From Halichoerus grypus (Eukaryota; Chordata; Mammalia; Carnivora; Phocidae), in NCBI RefSeq assembly GCF_964656455.1, contig NC_135714.1, forward strand, positions 64,939,850-65,003,849: a stretch of 64,000 nt of DNA, in the 5' to 3' direction. Position numbers and translations under genes: made by a program. Positions 1-11,250 of the stretch are shown piece by piece. The first letter of the stretch is position 1; each line of letters begins with the position of its first letter. Under the pieces are notes generated by a model, which saw only the letters and a program-made list of their open reading frames with translations, was not told where the DNA came from and did no database searches.

Positions 1-1680
1 GATTCAAACGGATGTACAGGTAAACTATCAAAATTAACAAGTGATTTTGACAACTGGATACAAGGTCTCCAAACAAATACAATTATATTTCTATATCCCA
101 GCATCAAATAATTAAAAATGAAAATTTTTAAATTACATCACTTTAAAAAGATAACAAAACATCAACTATACAGGATTATATCTAATAAAAATGTGTAAGA
201 CCTCTACAGATGGAAGTACAGAATTTTAAGAGAAATGAAAGAAAGAAATGGAAGCATATACCACAGTTGTGGATGAGAAGACTAAAATTTTTAATGATGT
301 CAGTGCTACTCAGATCGATCAGGTTCAATGAAATCCCAATCAATATTCTGAAAAAAAATTTATGAAAATTAACAAGCTGCTTCTAAAATTCTTGGTCATA
401 AAAAGTCCCAAGAATAGCCTTCACATTGAAGAACAATAACACAGTTGGAAGACTTAAAGTAATGGATATCAGGAATTATTATACATCAAAATAATTAAGA
501 GAATATACTCATGGCACAAGAATGAACAAAAAGACCTTTGGAACAGAGTAGAAGGTCTAAAATCCACCTATACATACATAGAGACTTAATTTAGGACAAT
601 AGTTGTACTACAGAGCTATAGGGAAAAGGGAAAAACAGACATCAATGGAAAATACATACTTCTAAAATGGGTCACCCTTGTTAATTATCAAGGAAAAGAT
701 AACCAAAACCATAACCAGATATCACAACGTACACACCAGAATGGCTAAAATGAAAAAAAAAAAAAAATGACAATGCCAAGAGCCCCTGAACATGGAGAGC
801 AACTTAATACTCATAGGTTACTAGTGGGAGTATATATTTGTTCAATTACTATGGAAAATTTCGGGGCAATCTATATTAAATGTGAACTTAGATAAAATGT
901 ACTACCCAGCAATTCCTCTCCTAGGTATATAACCATCATAAATCATATATATATGACATAGTGTGTATGTAGAGATAGATATAGATACAGATAAATATAT
1001 ACAGAGAGCGAGAGAAAGACATGCAAAAATGTTCGTGGCAGCCTTACTCAAAATTGCCAAATACCAAAATCAACCAAATGCCCAACAATAGTAGAATTGA
1101 TAAGCTGTGGTATAACCACCCAATAAATACTACATAGCAATGATAATTAATGTTACTAATTATTAGTAATTAATAATATATTACTGCCACATACAATAAC
1201 ATAAGTGAATCTCACCATATAAAACAAACAAGCTAGACTTATGTAGAATAGATACTCTATAAATCCATTAAGATAAAATTCAAAAAAAAAATTGGGGCGC
1301 CTGGGTGGCTCAATTAAGCGTCTGCCTTGGGCTCAGGTCATGATGTTGGGGTCCTGGAATCGAGCCCCATGTCCAGCTCCCTGCTCAGCGGGGAGTCTAC
1401 TTCTCCCTCTGCCTCTGCCCCTCCTCCCACTCGTGCATGCTCTCTCTCTCTCTCTCTCTCAAATAAATAAATAAAATCTTAAAAAGAATTCAAAAATAGG
1501 CAAAAAGTAATCTTTGATAATCCTAGACACTGGCTACCTTTGAGGTAGATAATGAATAGAGACTAGAGGAGAGAAAGAGGGGCTGAGGAACTGGGAATTT
1601 CTATTATCTGGTCTGTTTACATGGGCTTGTTCACTTTATGATTTGTGTACTTCAATGAAAAGTTAATTTAAAAAAAGAAA
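1..1680 (+). mobile_element. Decayed L1 LINE, 3' half, interrupted by a SINE
   Basis: A degenerate match to the C-terminal part of L1 ORF2 and the 3' UTR runs left to right. Recognisable stretches include 'AGTTGGAAGACTT' and 'CATCAATGGA' in 420-650, and the typical 3' end around 1530-1670 ('GGTTACC...GTGTACTTCAATGAAAAGTTAA' type). It is broken by many stops and indels and codes for nothing. A SINEC lies inside it at 1294-1486. The left end is outside the window. Confidence 0.75.
1294..1486 (+). mobile_element. SINEC (carnivore tRNA-Lys SINE)
   Basis: Starts GGGGCGCCTGGGTGGCTCA and ends with (TC)n and AAATAAATAAATAAAATCTT. A 10-bp TSD, AATTCAAAAA, lies at 1277-1286 and 1487-1496. It inserted into the 3' UTR of an older L1. 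Confidence 0.95.
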
Positions 1681-1683
1681 ATG

Positions 1684-1890
1684 TGTAAATGGGTTTGGAG
1701 TCAGAAAATCCTAGGTTCAAATCTCAGCTCTGCCACATCCTAGTGGTGTCACCTTGGACAAGTCACTGAACCTTTCTGAATCTCAGACTTCTCTGTGAAT
1801 AGAGCATAGTAATCATATCTACTACACAGGAATATTATGCACATTAACTAAGATAAGGTGCCAGTATATACTTTAAAAATGGCATTAGTA
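1684..1890 (+). repeat. MIR SINE
   Basis: Shows the MIR order: TTTGGAGTCAG, 'AAATCTCAGCTCTGCCAC', 'CACCTTGGACAAGTCACTGAACC', then the AT-rich 3' part. Ancient mammalian SINE, sense orientation. Confidence 0.85.
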
Positions 1891-2449
1891 GTAGTTGGCA
1901 ATGGGGGTAGTCACAGCATGCTTTTTGGGGGGGGTGAGAGAGTAGAATGGGAAAAGTTCTAGAGACCAGGGAGAAATAAAGAAGTACTGCCACGACACTC
2001 AGCTCAGCTCAAAGTTCCTCCCGCAGGGCTGGATCTCGAATTCATGCCCATTGGTGGCAGCATCGCTGATCCTATAATCCTTTTACATCCTCCGCTTGCA
2101 TAATCAACTTTCTTGGAAGCAATAAATTTCTGTCCTCTAATTTGCTTCAGGAAGTTTAACTGGTTGAAGTTCACCAACAGTTCTTGTTATGTTAGAGTCC
2201 TCCATCTTCTTTCTCTGGTCCTGAATTTTAGAGGCCTCTGTTCCCATTGTTCCCTTTTGTTGAGCAACAGCAGGTATCTTGCGACCTTCTTTGCATAACG
2301 CTCTGCGCAAAGCAGGGGCCAGTGGCCTCTGCCTTCTTTCTTATCTCTCAAGGATTTCTTGTGAGCATAGAGGTTGAGGCCATGCAACTTGCATGGCATT
2401 TCACAGCTTAATTATATATACAGATAGAAAGCATATTGTAAAGCATATT

Positions 2450-2680
2450 TGTCAAGGGCACGCAATCTGGAGCCGCAATGCCGCAGGGTTTGATTCCTAA
2501 TCCTGTCCCTTATGAACTGTGGAACCCTGGGCAAGTCACTTAATCTCGAGTTTCCTCAGCTGTAAAATTACAATAAACACAGTCCACAGGTCATAGGATT
2601 TCTATGACAATTTATTGAGTTCACAGTATAAACCTCTAAGAACAGCGCCCTGCATGTAAAATATATTACACCTAAGGGAT
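2450..2680 (+). repeat. MIR SINE
   Basis: The core 'CCCTGGGCAAGTCACTTAATCTC...CAGCTGTAAAATT' is clear, and the preceding part matches the MIR 5' region. Confidence 0.8.
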
Positions 2681-2839
2681 AGCTATCATTCTTATAAGTC
2701 AGCAAGTTACCAGCCACTTAGAAACCTCTCAGTCAAAACAGCCCTAAAAACTATACTTAAGACCTGCCTTGATTTTATTTAGGGAGACCCCCCTCCCAAT
2801 GGTGGTAAAACTTTTTTGGCAATTCAGCCTCCCTGCCTG

Positions 2840-3180
2840 TTCGGCCTCCCGGTGCTCAGAGCACCACAGCCCACTGAACTACTTACAAGTCCCCAAACAT
2901 ACCAGGACACCTTGTCTCCCTGCGAGCTATTCCTCCTTCAAAACCCAGCTCGAGATCATCTTTTCCATGGAGCCTTCCCCGATCCCACCAAGCAAAGTAT
3001 GCTCCCTCCTTCCTCTGTATACCTACCTCTTAGGATACGAATCACACAAGACTGCAATACATTTTAGTTTCCTCAAAGAGACTGTGATCTCCAACTGTGT
3101 GGCCATGCTTTCTCCATCCTTTTAGGACCTAAAATCTAGGAGTGCACCTGGCACCCAGGAGGAACTCAACAAGATTAAGA
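2840..3180 (+). repeat. L2 LINE 3' fragment (probable)
   Basis: The order of motifs resembles the L2 3' UTR: 'CACCTTGTCTCCCTGCGAGC', 'TGGAGCCTTCCCCGATCCCACC', 'TGTGATCTCC', 'GCACCTGGCACCCAGGAGGAACTCAAC'. The short open frames across it (2769-3125) are accidental. Confidence 0.55.
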
Positions 3181-3815
3181 ATGCTAATGGACATTCAAAT
3201 TCTTTCTCCAAGTTTAAAAATTATGGGTACAGAGACAAGAATGGAAATGAGAAATGTCAGCCACTTGGTAAACAAGCCACAGATAATAAGCTAAATAAGC
3301 ATCTCTTTATTTCCTCCTCCCAAATATCTTTTGAGCGATAAACCAACAAGGAAAAAACCTAATAAATGCACAAGTTTATAATTTGAGAAACTAGCATGAG
3401 AACGATGAGATCATTCCATGCGTAATCAGAAAATGAGCATGACTTTCTCCTGTCAGCTCTATCACCCTATTGCTCATGTAATTAAATACGGTTGTAATTT
3501 AATCATGTTTACTGTTACTTCATGCTCACAACAAAGACTTCTCTCTCCCTTTCTTAAATATGTGCAGATGATCCTATTCCCATGAGCGTCCAAGAACAGA
3601 GTTTAATAATGAAATGTTGAAAACAACCAAAATTTACAAGGAGGTTAATCTGACACACTCAGTGATATGCATAATCATCATTGTGCTGCATGGTAATTAG
3701 GTAGAAACGGTAAATAGTTCCCTTAAAAATCTGTAATGAGTTTTGCTCTTAAATTGTCAAACTGAACATTTCTGGAGTCAGCTATAGGGAAGCCTGTTCC
3801 TATAACAAAATACTG
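3181..3815. other. Single-copy intronic DNA, no gene seen
   Basis: AT-rich sequence without a recognisable repeat or open frame. The stretch from 3360 to 3780 has little visible decay pattern of a transposon and could be unique or conserved; this cannot be told without an alignment. Confidence 0.5.
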
Positions 3816-3819
3816 GCTC

Positions 3820-4010
3820 CCAATCATCACTGCGTATTATGATCCTCTGGGGAGATTTTATAAATCTTGATGCCCAGGGCACTCACCTCAAACCAATTTA
3901 GTAAGACTCCCTGGTAGTTAAACCTCAAGCATCAGTATTTTTAAATACTCCCCAGCTGATTACAATGCGCATTTAAGGTTAAGAATTACAGCTGTAAACA
4001 AGAAAATGCA
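3820..4010. repeat. hAT-Charlie type MITE fragment (MER5-like)
   Basis: Motifs such as 'ATCCTCTGGGGAGATTTTATAAA', 'CTCCCCAGCTGATTACAATGCGCATTTAAGGTTAAGAATTA' (here paraphrased in parts) belong to the widespread MER5/MER20 group. Terminal repeats are worn and the subfamily is uncertain. Confidence 0.55.
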
Positions 4011-4309
4011 AGGGAGCTTGAAGTTGCCCTTTTCCTCTTTATTCCCACTGCACTGGAAACAAGCCTCCATTGAAGGCTCATGGAGCAATCAATTACTATC
4101 AAGTAATTAACAGTGATTGATTAATTAACAATAATCAATTAATGTCTGTTGCAGTTTTCCATATCTTATTCTCCTCTGCAATATTACAAATAAACACAGA
4201 AATAAGAAAATCATTACTCGTCTCTCCCCCCTCCCAGGAAACCATAGAGAACCTGAAACATGACCTAGCACATTGGGGGAATGCTGTCAAGTAAGCCCCA
4301 GGACTCTGG

Positions 4310-4870
4310 ATTTTTTTTTTAATTGTGGTGAAATATACATTATACAAACTATACCATTTTAACCATTTTTAAGGGTATAGTGTAGTAGCATTAAGTATAT
4401 TCTCACTGTTTTTCAACTATCACCACCATTCATCTACAGAACATTTTTCATCTTCCCGAACTAAAACTCTACCCATTAAACAGTAACTCCCATTCTCTGC
4501 TCTTCCCAGCTCCTGGCAACCTCCAATTCTGCTTTATGTCTCTACAAATTTGATTAGGTATGCCATATAAGTGGATTAATACAATATTTGTCCTTTTGGG
4601 TCTGACTTTTTCATTTGGCATGATGTCCTCAAGGTTCATTCATGTTGTAGCATGTAAAAGGAAGGAATTTCCTTCCCTTCTTAAGACTGAATAATATCTC
4701 ATTGTATGTATATACTGTATTTTGTTTACCCATTCATCCCATCCCAGCGGACATTTGGATTGTTTCCACATTTGGGCTATGATAAATAGCTCACAACATG
4801 CTGGTACAAACACGCATGTACAAGCCTCTGGACTTTTTATGTATGGCTTTACATCTCCAGCATGGCCAAC
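4310..4870 (-). mobile_element. L1 LINE 3' end, inverted (L1M type)
   Basis: Begins on the plus strand with a T-run (the A-tail of a minus-strand copy), followed by the well-known L1M 3' UTR in reverse: 'ACCATTTTAACCATTTTTAAG', 'CACCACCATTCATCTACAGAAC', 'CTTCCCGAACTAAAACTCTA', 'CCTCAAGGTTCATTCATGTTGTAGCATGT', 'CATTCATCCCATCCCAGCGGACATTTGG' (motifs shortened). Non-coding. Confidence 0.85.
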
Positions 4871-4914
4871 ATTCTTAGCCAGGGAATCTCACAACAGAAA
4901 AGCAAAAGGGCCTG

Positions 4915-5485
4915 GTGTAGTGTGCAGAATTCTAAGATGGCCCCATGATCTCCAACCTCTGGTGTCAAGCTCTTGTATAATCCCCAACCCTTGAGAGAGA
5001 TGGATCCTATGATTTGCTCCTTGCCAACACAATATGGTAACAGTGATAGGAGTGTGTAATATAAGATTTCCGCTTAATCCACTGTAAAGAGATTCTCCCA
5101 CTGGCCTTGAAGAAGTAAGCTGCTGTGTTGTGAACGGGCCTGGGAGCAAGAATATGGCTAGGAACTCTGGGCAGCCATTAGGAGCTAAGAGTAGCCTCTG
5201 CTGACAGCCAGCAAGAAAATGGAGACCCCAGTCCTACAACCACAAGGAACTGAATTCTGCCAACAATCACATGAGCTTGGAGGAGGCCTTCTCCCACTAA
5301 AAGCTCTAGGAAGGGACACAGCCAGCTGACTCTTTGACTACAGTCTTGTGGAAACCCTGAGCAGATGACCTAATTGTTGTGCCTAAACTCCTGACCCACG
5401 GAAACTCTGAGATGACAAATATGTGTTGTTCTAAGCTGCTGGGTTTGTGGTGGCTTATCACATAGCAAGAGAAGCTAATACACCT
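4915..5485 (+). repeat. MaLR solo LTR (MLT1-like)
   Basis: Starts near AATTCTAAGATGGCCCC and ends with the MLT1-style 3' part: 'GTGTTGTTCTAAGCTGCTGGG', 'TTTGTGGT...TATCACATAGCAAGAGAAGCTAATACA'. Old, non-coding LTR of the ERVL-MaLR group without internal sequence next to it. Confidence 0.7.
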
Positions 5486-5489
5486 GGGT

Positions 5490-6650
5490 TTCCCTGAGTT
5501 TCTATTTCCAAGAAATTTCAGGTAGTAATCTTGTTCACTTTTTACCTACCTTCTCATCTGATCTGGAAAGAAGGGACTGGAAGCTACAGATCTTTCTTTC
5601 TTTCATATTTCCCAGAGCTTGATCTATAAACCTCAAAAAGATGATCAAAACTGCTGCTTGAAGTTTACTAGTTAAAATTAATTGGACACGATAAACATAT
5701 ATTCCTGGAAGGATTAAATGGACATTGAGAGTTCCTGATTGCTCACATTTTAGTCTGAATTATATACAAGATACCCTCTGGCCATTCCTGGCTATATATC
5801 TCAAAAAAACAAAACAAAACAAAACAAAAAAAAAAAACAAAAAAAAACCAACCTCACAAAAACCTGTCGAACAAGACTGCACTAAAATATCTACGACTAG
5901 CAAGTTGTTTGAAGGACAGTCAACATGGAGGGGAGAAGACAAATTATTTTAAAATGAGACTTGAAGAAAAGGAAACAGTTTTAATCAAAGGATAAATACA
6001 AGAAACGTATCTTTCACAGAGAAGGTACTTCCAAAAAGAGTCTAAAAACTGAAAAGCTTTATCCTTGGTTTCAAATATGTTCCCTTTCTTGAGAATTCCA
6101 TTGCAGTTTAAAACCTAGAAAAAGTCAGGTGACAGGAGCGGAGCTGCTCAAGCTTCCAGAAAGAAAAGGGAGGCTTCCCTGCAAGCCGACTGCGCTGCTT
6201 CTTAGGATGCAAAGTCAGCGGTGATGCTTCCCTCTGACCCAACAAGCACAGACAGAAAAGTCACTGTTTTCTGGACTATACTGTTTCTACTACCCTCTTT
6301 CCTGTGAATCTAGCAAGGAAATGGGCAGTGTCCAGGAAAGCATGCAATGTCTGTAAGAAAAAACTGGGTCAGAACAGAGTAGCCCATTTCAGAAGACACG
6401 TAGAAGATGTGAGTGACGGGAGCTGGAGGTTCCTGCTCAGGCCTCCAGGACGGTGGTTCAAAGACAGCACTGCTAAATTCATCTGGAGGAACCTATCTGC
6501 AGTCCAGCAGACCCACAAACTGCGATAAATATCGTATACATTAGTATCACAGCAAGTAAGATAAAACGGGTATAGGTTTCGGAGGGTGGCCGGTGTCTTG
6601 ACATCCAGGGGAGGTCACAGAGCTCGAGGCACAGCAAATGGTGACCCGGG
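5490..6650. other. Intronic DNA without a recognised gene; A-rich tract inside
   Basis: I recognise no exon or full repeat here. An A-rich tract of the form (CAAAA)n/(A)n occupies 5800-5850 and may be the tail of an unrecognised retroposon. The frame at 6304-6528 has no family likeness. Confidence 0.5.
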
Positions 6651-6654
6651 CTAG

Positions 6655-6785
6655 TTATTTCTGCCTGCTGAGCCTCAGACAATAATACTTAGCCGGCACG
6701 TTAGTTGTGAAACTAAATGAGATAACTCTAACCTAGGTCATACGGCAGTGTGCCTGGCCTGTAATAGGTACTTGAAATTGGTACT
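6655..6785 (+). repeat. MIR SINE, 3' half
   Basis: 'AAACTAAATGAGATAACTCTAACC' and 'CAGTGTGCCTGGCCTGTAATAGGTACTTG' follow the MIR 3' consensus; the 5' half is missing. Confidence 0.65.
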
Positions 6786-7029
6786 GGTGGCCACTGACTG
6801 AGAACGGAGGAAAATGAGGAGGGAACCAAAGAAAAGTACACGTGATAGAAATGGGAGAGAGGAGACAGACATACAGAAAGGGGAAGCAAAAGAGGAAGAA
6901 AACAAAATTAAAGATTGAGCTTGGCTGATTAAGAAATTCAATATTCGATAACGAGTTGTTGAATGGAAGCTGTTGACGTGAGGACTGAAGGAAATCTTGG
7001 CCACTACACAGCCGCTAGCCAAGGCTACT

Positions 7030-7200
7030 GGTTTTCGTGGAGTCTAAGAACAGCACAGTGCGTGCTAGGACTCTCGGCGTGTAGACCACCCGCGGAGGTG
7101 CGGCTCCGAGGCAGCTGGGCACGTCCACCCGCACTTGGACTCTGGACTGTTCGCAGCAGTAAGGCCTCGGGTGCCAAGTGTTTTCCGAGGCTTAATGAAA
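7030..7200. promoter_or_regulatory. Small intronic CpG cluster
   Basis: About 13 CpG dinucleotides fall in about 170 bases, whereas the surrounding intron is CpG-poor. It does not look like a SINE or LTR. It lies 7.5 kb downstream of the first coding exon. It could be an enhancer, an alternative promoter or just a residual CpG-rich patch; no promoter motif decides this. Confidence 0.4.
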
Positions 7201-7619
7201 CATTTTTCCTAACACCTGGCAACTGGCAGCCCGGAAGACTTGAGGATAAAGTGAGAAGGAGAAAAGGGCGGCAATGAACCAAGCAGAAGACCATCTGAGA
7301 AAGTGAGAGAGGACCTGGGGGTGGGTGCACGGTGAGGGGGAGCCCAGGGCCTTTGTCTCCTGGAGAGAAAGAAGACAAGTCAGAGGACAGAAGTGAGAGG
7401 GACTGGGGCCAGGCATCAGAAAGTCTGCCTAAACCTCTTTAACGTCACCAAGATGTCCCGGCAGCCGCCACATAATTTTAGGCAGGTTCCTCAACTTGTC
7501 TGTGCTCCTGACTTCCGCACCCCATTTTTTTAAACATCTTCCCTTCCATGCACACCTCCAAGGCGAGCCATTCCCATTGCAGACTGTACCTCCTATAGGA
7601 GCTGCCCGCACACACCATG

Positions 7620-7812
7620 GTGGAGAACACGCACTTGGCGTCAGGCAGATAGAGATTTGAATCCTGGTTTAGGGAAATACCAACACCACGACCTTGAGCA
7701 AATTGTTGAACGACTGAGCTTTCATTTCACCTTCTCTGGTGCCATGGAAAAGCAACTCCCACCTCATCAGGCAAGTCTCTGGCCTCCATGAGGTAATGTT
7801 CAGAAAAGAATC
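7620..7812 (+). repeat. MIR SINE
   Basis: 'GGCGTCAGGCAGATAGAGATTTGAATCCTGG' leads into 'GACCTTGAGCAAATTGTTGAAC' (shortened), matching the MIR core in sense orientation. Confidence 0.7.
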
Positions 7813-8478
7813 CAGCAGTTAACCGGTAATGGTTTTCTCACACATCCCGGTGTAGCTGGGTCTGATCGGGGTGTCTCAATGCACACCATTGCTATAAAAC
7901 ATAACCGCTGTTCTCAAACATTCTGACCACGTACACCAGACACATCACCCAGCTGCCTTCACCCATAGCTTCTGGCTATCAGATCACCACACAATTGGAC
8001 TTTCTCTTCTTTCTTTCCTTATAGAGGGAGTTTCATTTCCTGCTTTTTGGAAGACTCAAGTGAAGGCAATTGTAATACAAATTTTTTAACTATCCAACTG
8101 ATTATTAAAAGTCTGTACATATACTCCTTCAAATCTTTAATAATCTATTACATGAAATCTAGATATAGAATCTCTCAAACAGCAATATCTAAGTCATGAT
8201 TTCATGGAAGTGTAAAAAAAAGAAAAAAAAAAGTTTCTTTCCCTCCCATCCCCAGCAAATGTTCCTCTACTGCAAACTGACAGCAGGGCAGCACTTTCTG
8301 GAAGCATAATTTTCAGGGAGAAATAACAGCCGGGAGCTGTTTGTAATCATACAAAACCAAGGCATTAGAAAAGTGTCCATTTCTAATTATATATTTAATT
8401 TTTTAAAAGGCTTCCCAACTAAAATGTAATTTTCATCTTGGAAAAGTGGTATATAGGAGTTGTTAGAACAGACTTGAG
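7812..8478. other. Single-copy intronic DNA
   Basis: No exon, RNA gene or repeat is recognised. An A-rich microsatellite-like tract lies at 8214-8231. Confidence 0.45.
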
Positions 8479-8705
8479 ATAGCAGAGTTTCTGGTTTTGA
8501 ATCCTGGTTCTGATATTAAGAGCTGTGTAATCGTGGGCAAGTTATTTAACTTTGCATGCCTCAGTTTCCTCATCTATAGAATGGGGGTGAAAATAATACT
8601 ATCTGTGTATAGGTTTGTTGTAAGAATTAAATAATTCAGTATTTGTGAAGCATTCAGAACGGTGTCCGGCACATATTTAGCGATATATAAATGCTATTAT
8701 TTTTA
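8478..8705 (+). repeat. MIR SINE
   Basis: A nearly full-length MIR: 'TTTGAATCCTGGTTCTG', 'GTGGGCAAGTTATTTAAC', 'CCTCAGTTTCCTCATCTATA', 'GGTTTGTTGTAAGAATTAAATAA', and the end 'AAATGCTATTA'. Confidence 0.92.
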
Positions 8706-10123
8706 CTTTTACTAGTTATTCCATACAAACACTTCTGTCCAATAAAGGAGCTACATTTCTGTAATGCACATTCGAATGCTCGGCCCTGCTTTAGAAAGGA
8801 AACACAAATGATAACAATCATACTCTTTCTCGACCCCTTGATGTAGATCTTATTTACATGGATGACTCACTAGCATTTTCCACTTTTACCTATTCTGCTC
8901 CTGGGGTGGGAGTGACAAATGAAACTAATTGTCCTTCCTAAAACTAGAGTCAACATCTGAAGTCAGATGGCAAGTCTTTGTTTTATCCTTCCTTTTCAGG
9001 GAAGAACAATAGTTTCAAATGATAGTTTTTGCGTTCTTAGCGAAAGGCAGTCATACTAGCAACTTGCCAGATGGCTCTGATTAATTTGCCTGTGTTCCAC
9101 CAGACATTCAGCATGAGCTTGTAATTTTGCTCTGCCAATGCTGAAGTTTGCTAAACAGTGTCTACATAAACAGAAAATTTAATTTCAGTGAAAGGTCTGA
9201 CCTCTGAATCCATGGTTGTCTTGGTGCTCAAGGCAGGTCAGACATGGTCAGAAATGCTATCTGAACTCTTCCTCGCCCTCCTTTGTCACTGATATTCAGT
9301 TCTCAGCCTTGAGAAGCACTGTACTCATTTGGGAACCCATTTATGCCTCTCCATAGATATCACAGTCTGTGCTATCAGGTGGATCCAACACATTCCCTGT
9401 ATCACACAGACCTGAGCTCTGAGGATCCAGCACTTGGTGAACATTGATGCAGTGGGTAAGCTCTGCTCAACTCTGCTTGTAAGAAGCCAGGAAGCACCAT
9501 TGTTCTTCCTACTAATCAATAAGGCATGTCAAAATAAAGCAGACTGGTGCCCACACTGTCTGACTTGAGGACTTTGATTTTGTGGGGAATTCTAAGAACA
9601 TTAGGATTGTAGAGAAAAAGAACTGGTTTCAAGGTCAAGAATCTTGGATCCTAATCTTAGCTCTGCCACTTACCATGACATATTCTGCAACTCCCCTGCA
9701 CCTGTTTTCCCCCTTCTCCAGTAAAGGTTCTTCTAGCTCTAAATCCTTGGCTGTTTGCCATAATAAATTTAAATCAGAAATCAGAGCACTTGATACACTG
9801 TAGTGCTCTGACTCATCATGATTTATGACACTTCAGTAAGGCTAAGTACCTGTAATAGAAACGGGCTATGTGCCCACATAGCTCTATGCCTCTGAAGATC
9901 CAAACTGGTCAGTGATACAAAGCCAAGTCACTACAAAAGGCTATGACATACTGCAGGTTCAGTGCCGTTTAAGAGTAATCCCACACTGTGCCCACCTCAT
10001 GTATATTCTCATTTGCTGTGGCTTTGTCCTAGAACCAAACACAGGTCCTATGTTGTCTGCATAGTTTTCCCAAACTTCTCTAGGTCATAATTCCCATCTC
10101 AGGAAATAGCAGTTCCAGTCAAA
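8706..10123. other. Mostly single-copy intronic DNA with a possible worn MIR
   Basis: No gene is recognised. Around 9590-9745, 'AAGAATCTTGGATCCTAATCTTAGCTCTGCCACTTACCATGAC' (shortened here as a description) resembles a worn MIR. The remainder has no recognised feature. Confidence 0.45.
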
Positions 10124-10136
10124 AACACATAATCTA

Positions 10137-11029
10137 TTTCCAAAGAAGACTTGCAAATGGCCAACAGACACAAGAAAAGATGTTCAAAATCGCTAATCAT
10201 TAGGGAAATACAAATCAAAGCCACAATGATATATCACCTTGCACCTGTCAGATGGCTAGTATCAAAAAGACGGGATATGACAAGTGTTGGCGACGATGCG
10301 GAGAAAAGGGAACCCTGTACACTATTGGTGGGAATGTAAACTGGTGCAACCAGTATGGAAAACAGTATGGAGGTTCCTCAAATTATTAAATACAATCCAG
10401 TAATTGCACTACTGGGTATTTACCCAAAGAAAATGAAAACACTAATTTGAAAAGATATGAACACCTCTATGTTTACTGCAGCATTATTTACAATAGCCAA
10501 TATATGGACGCAACCTAAGTGTCCATCAATGGATGAATGCATAAAGAAGATGTGGTATATATGAATGCAGTGGAACATTACTCAGCCGTAAAAAAGAATG
10601 AGATTTTGTCACTTGTGACAACATAGATGGAACTACAGGGTATTGTGCCAAGTGAAATAAGTCAATGGAGAAAGACAAATACCACATAATTTCACTTATA
10701 CGTAGAATCTAAAAAACAAAGCAGAACAAACAAAGAAACAGACCCATAAACACAAAGAACAAACTGGTAGTTGCCAAAAAGGAGGAGGGTGGGGGATGGA
10801 TGAAGGGGAGTGGGAGGTACAGGCTTCCAGTTCTGGAAACAGTAAGTCACAGGGATGAAAGGTACAGCACAGGGATATAGTCAATGGTATTGTAATAATC
10901 CTATAGAACCGACAGACGGAAGCTACACTTCTGAGGAGCATGGCATTACTTACAGAGTTGTCAAATCACTATGTTGTACATCTAAAACTAATGTAACATT
11001 GTGTGTCAACTCTACTTCAGTTAAAGCAT
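10137..11029 (+). mobile_element. 5'-truncated L1 LINE with target-site duplication
   Basis: The C-terminal ORF2 region and 3' UTR of an L1 in sense direction: 'CAAATGGCCAACAGACACA', 'AAATCAAAGCCACAATGATAT', 'TGGATGAATGCATAAAGAAG', ending in the '...GTAACATTGTGTGTCAACT' type of tail. A 13-bp TSD, AACACATAATCTA, lies at 10124-10136 and 11030-11042. Frames are broken, so it is inactive. It landed at the left edge of an MER5 element. Confidence 0.9.
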
Positions 11030-11042
11030 AACACATAATCTA

Positions 11043-11250
11043 GAACTGCAATATCCAATACAGTGGCCACGAGACACATGTGGCTATTTAATTTTAAAGT
11101 TAATTAAAATAAAAATTCCATTCCTCAGTGACAATAGCCATATTTCCTGTGCTCACAGCCCCATTTTGCTATTGGTTACCACGCTAAACAACATAGATTA
11201 TAGAACATGTCCATCACTGTGGAAAGTTCTATTGAACAGCACTGGATTAT
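11043..11250. repeat. MER5A-type hAT MITE
   Basis: 'AATATCCAATACAGTGGCCACGAGACACATGTGGCTATTTAATTTTAAA' (described in part) and the closing 'AAGTTCTATTGAACAGCACTGG' are the hallmark ends of MER5A, a short non-autonomous hAT-Charlie element. Confidence 0.85.

Noticed and set aside
10151..10339. Open frame in L1 with ORF2-like residues
   Set aside because: Only a short surviving part of a 5'-truncated, broken L1; no intact ORF2 or reverse transcriptase.
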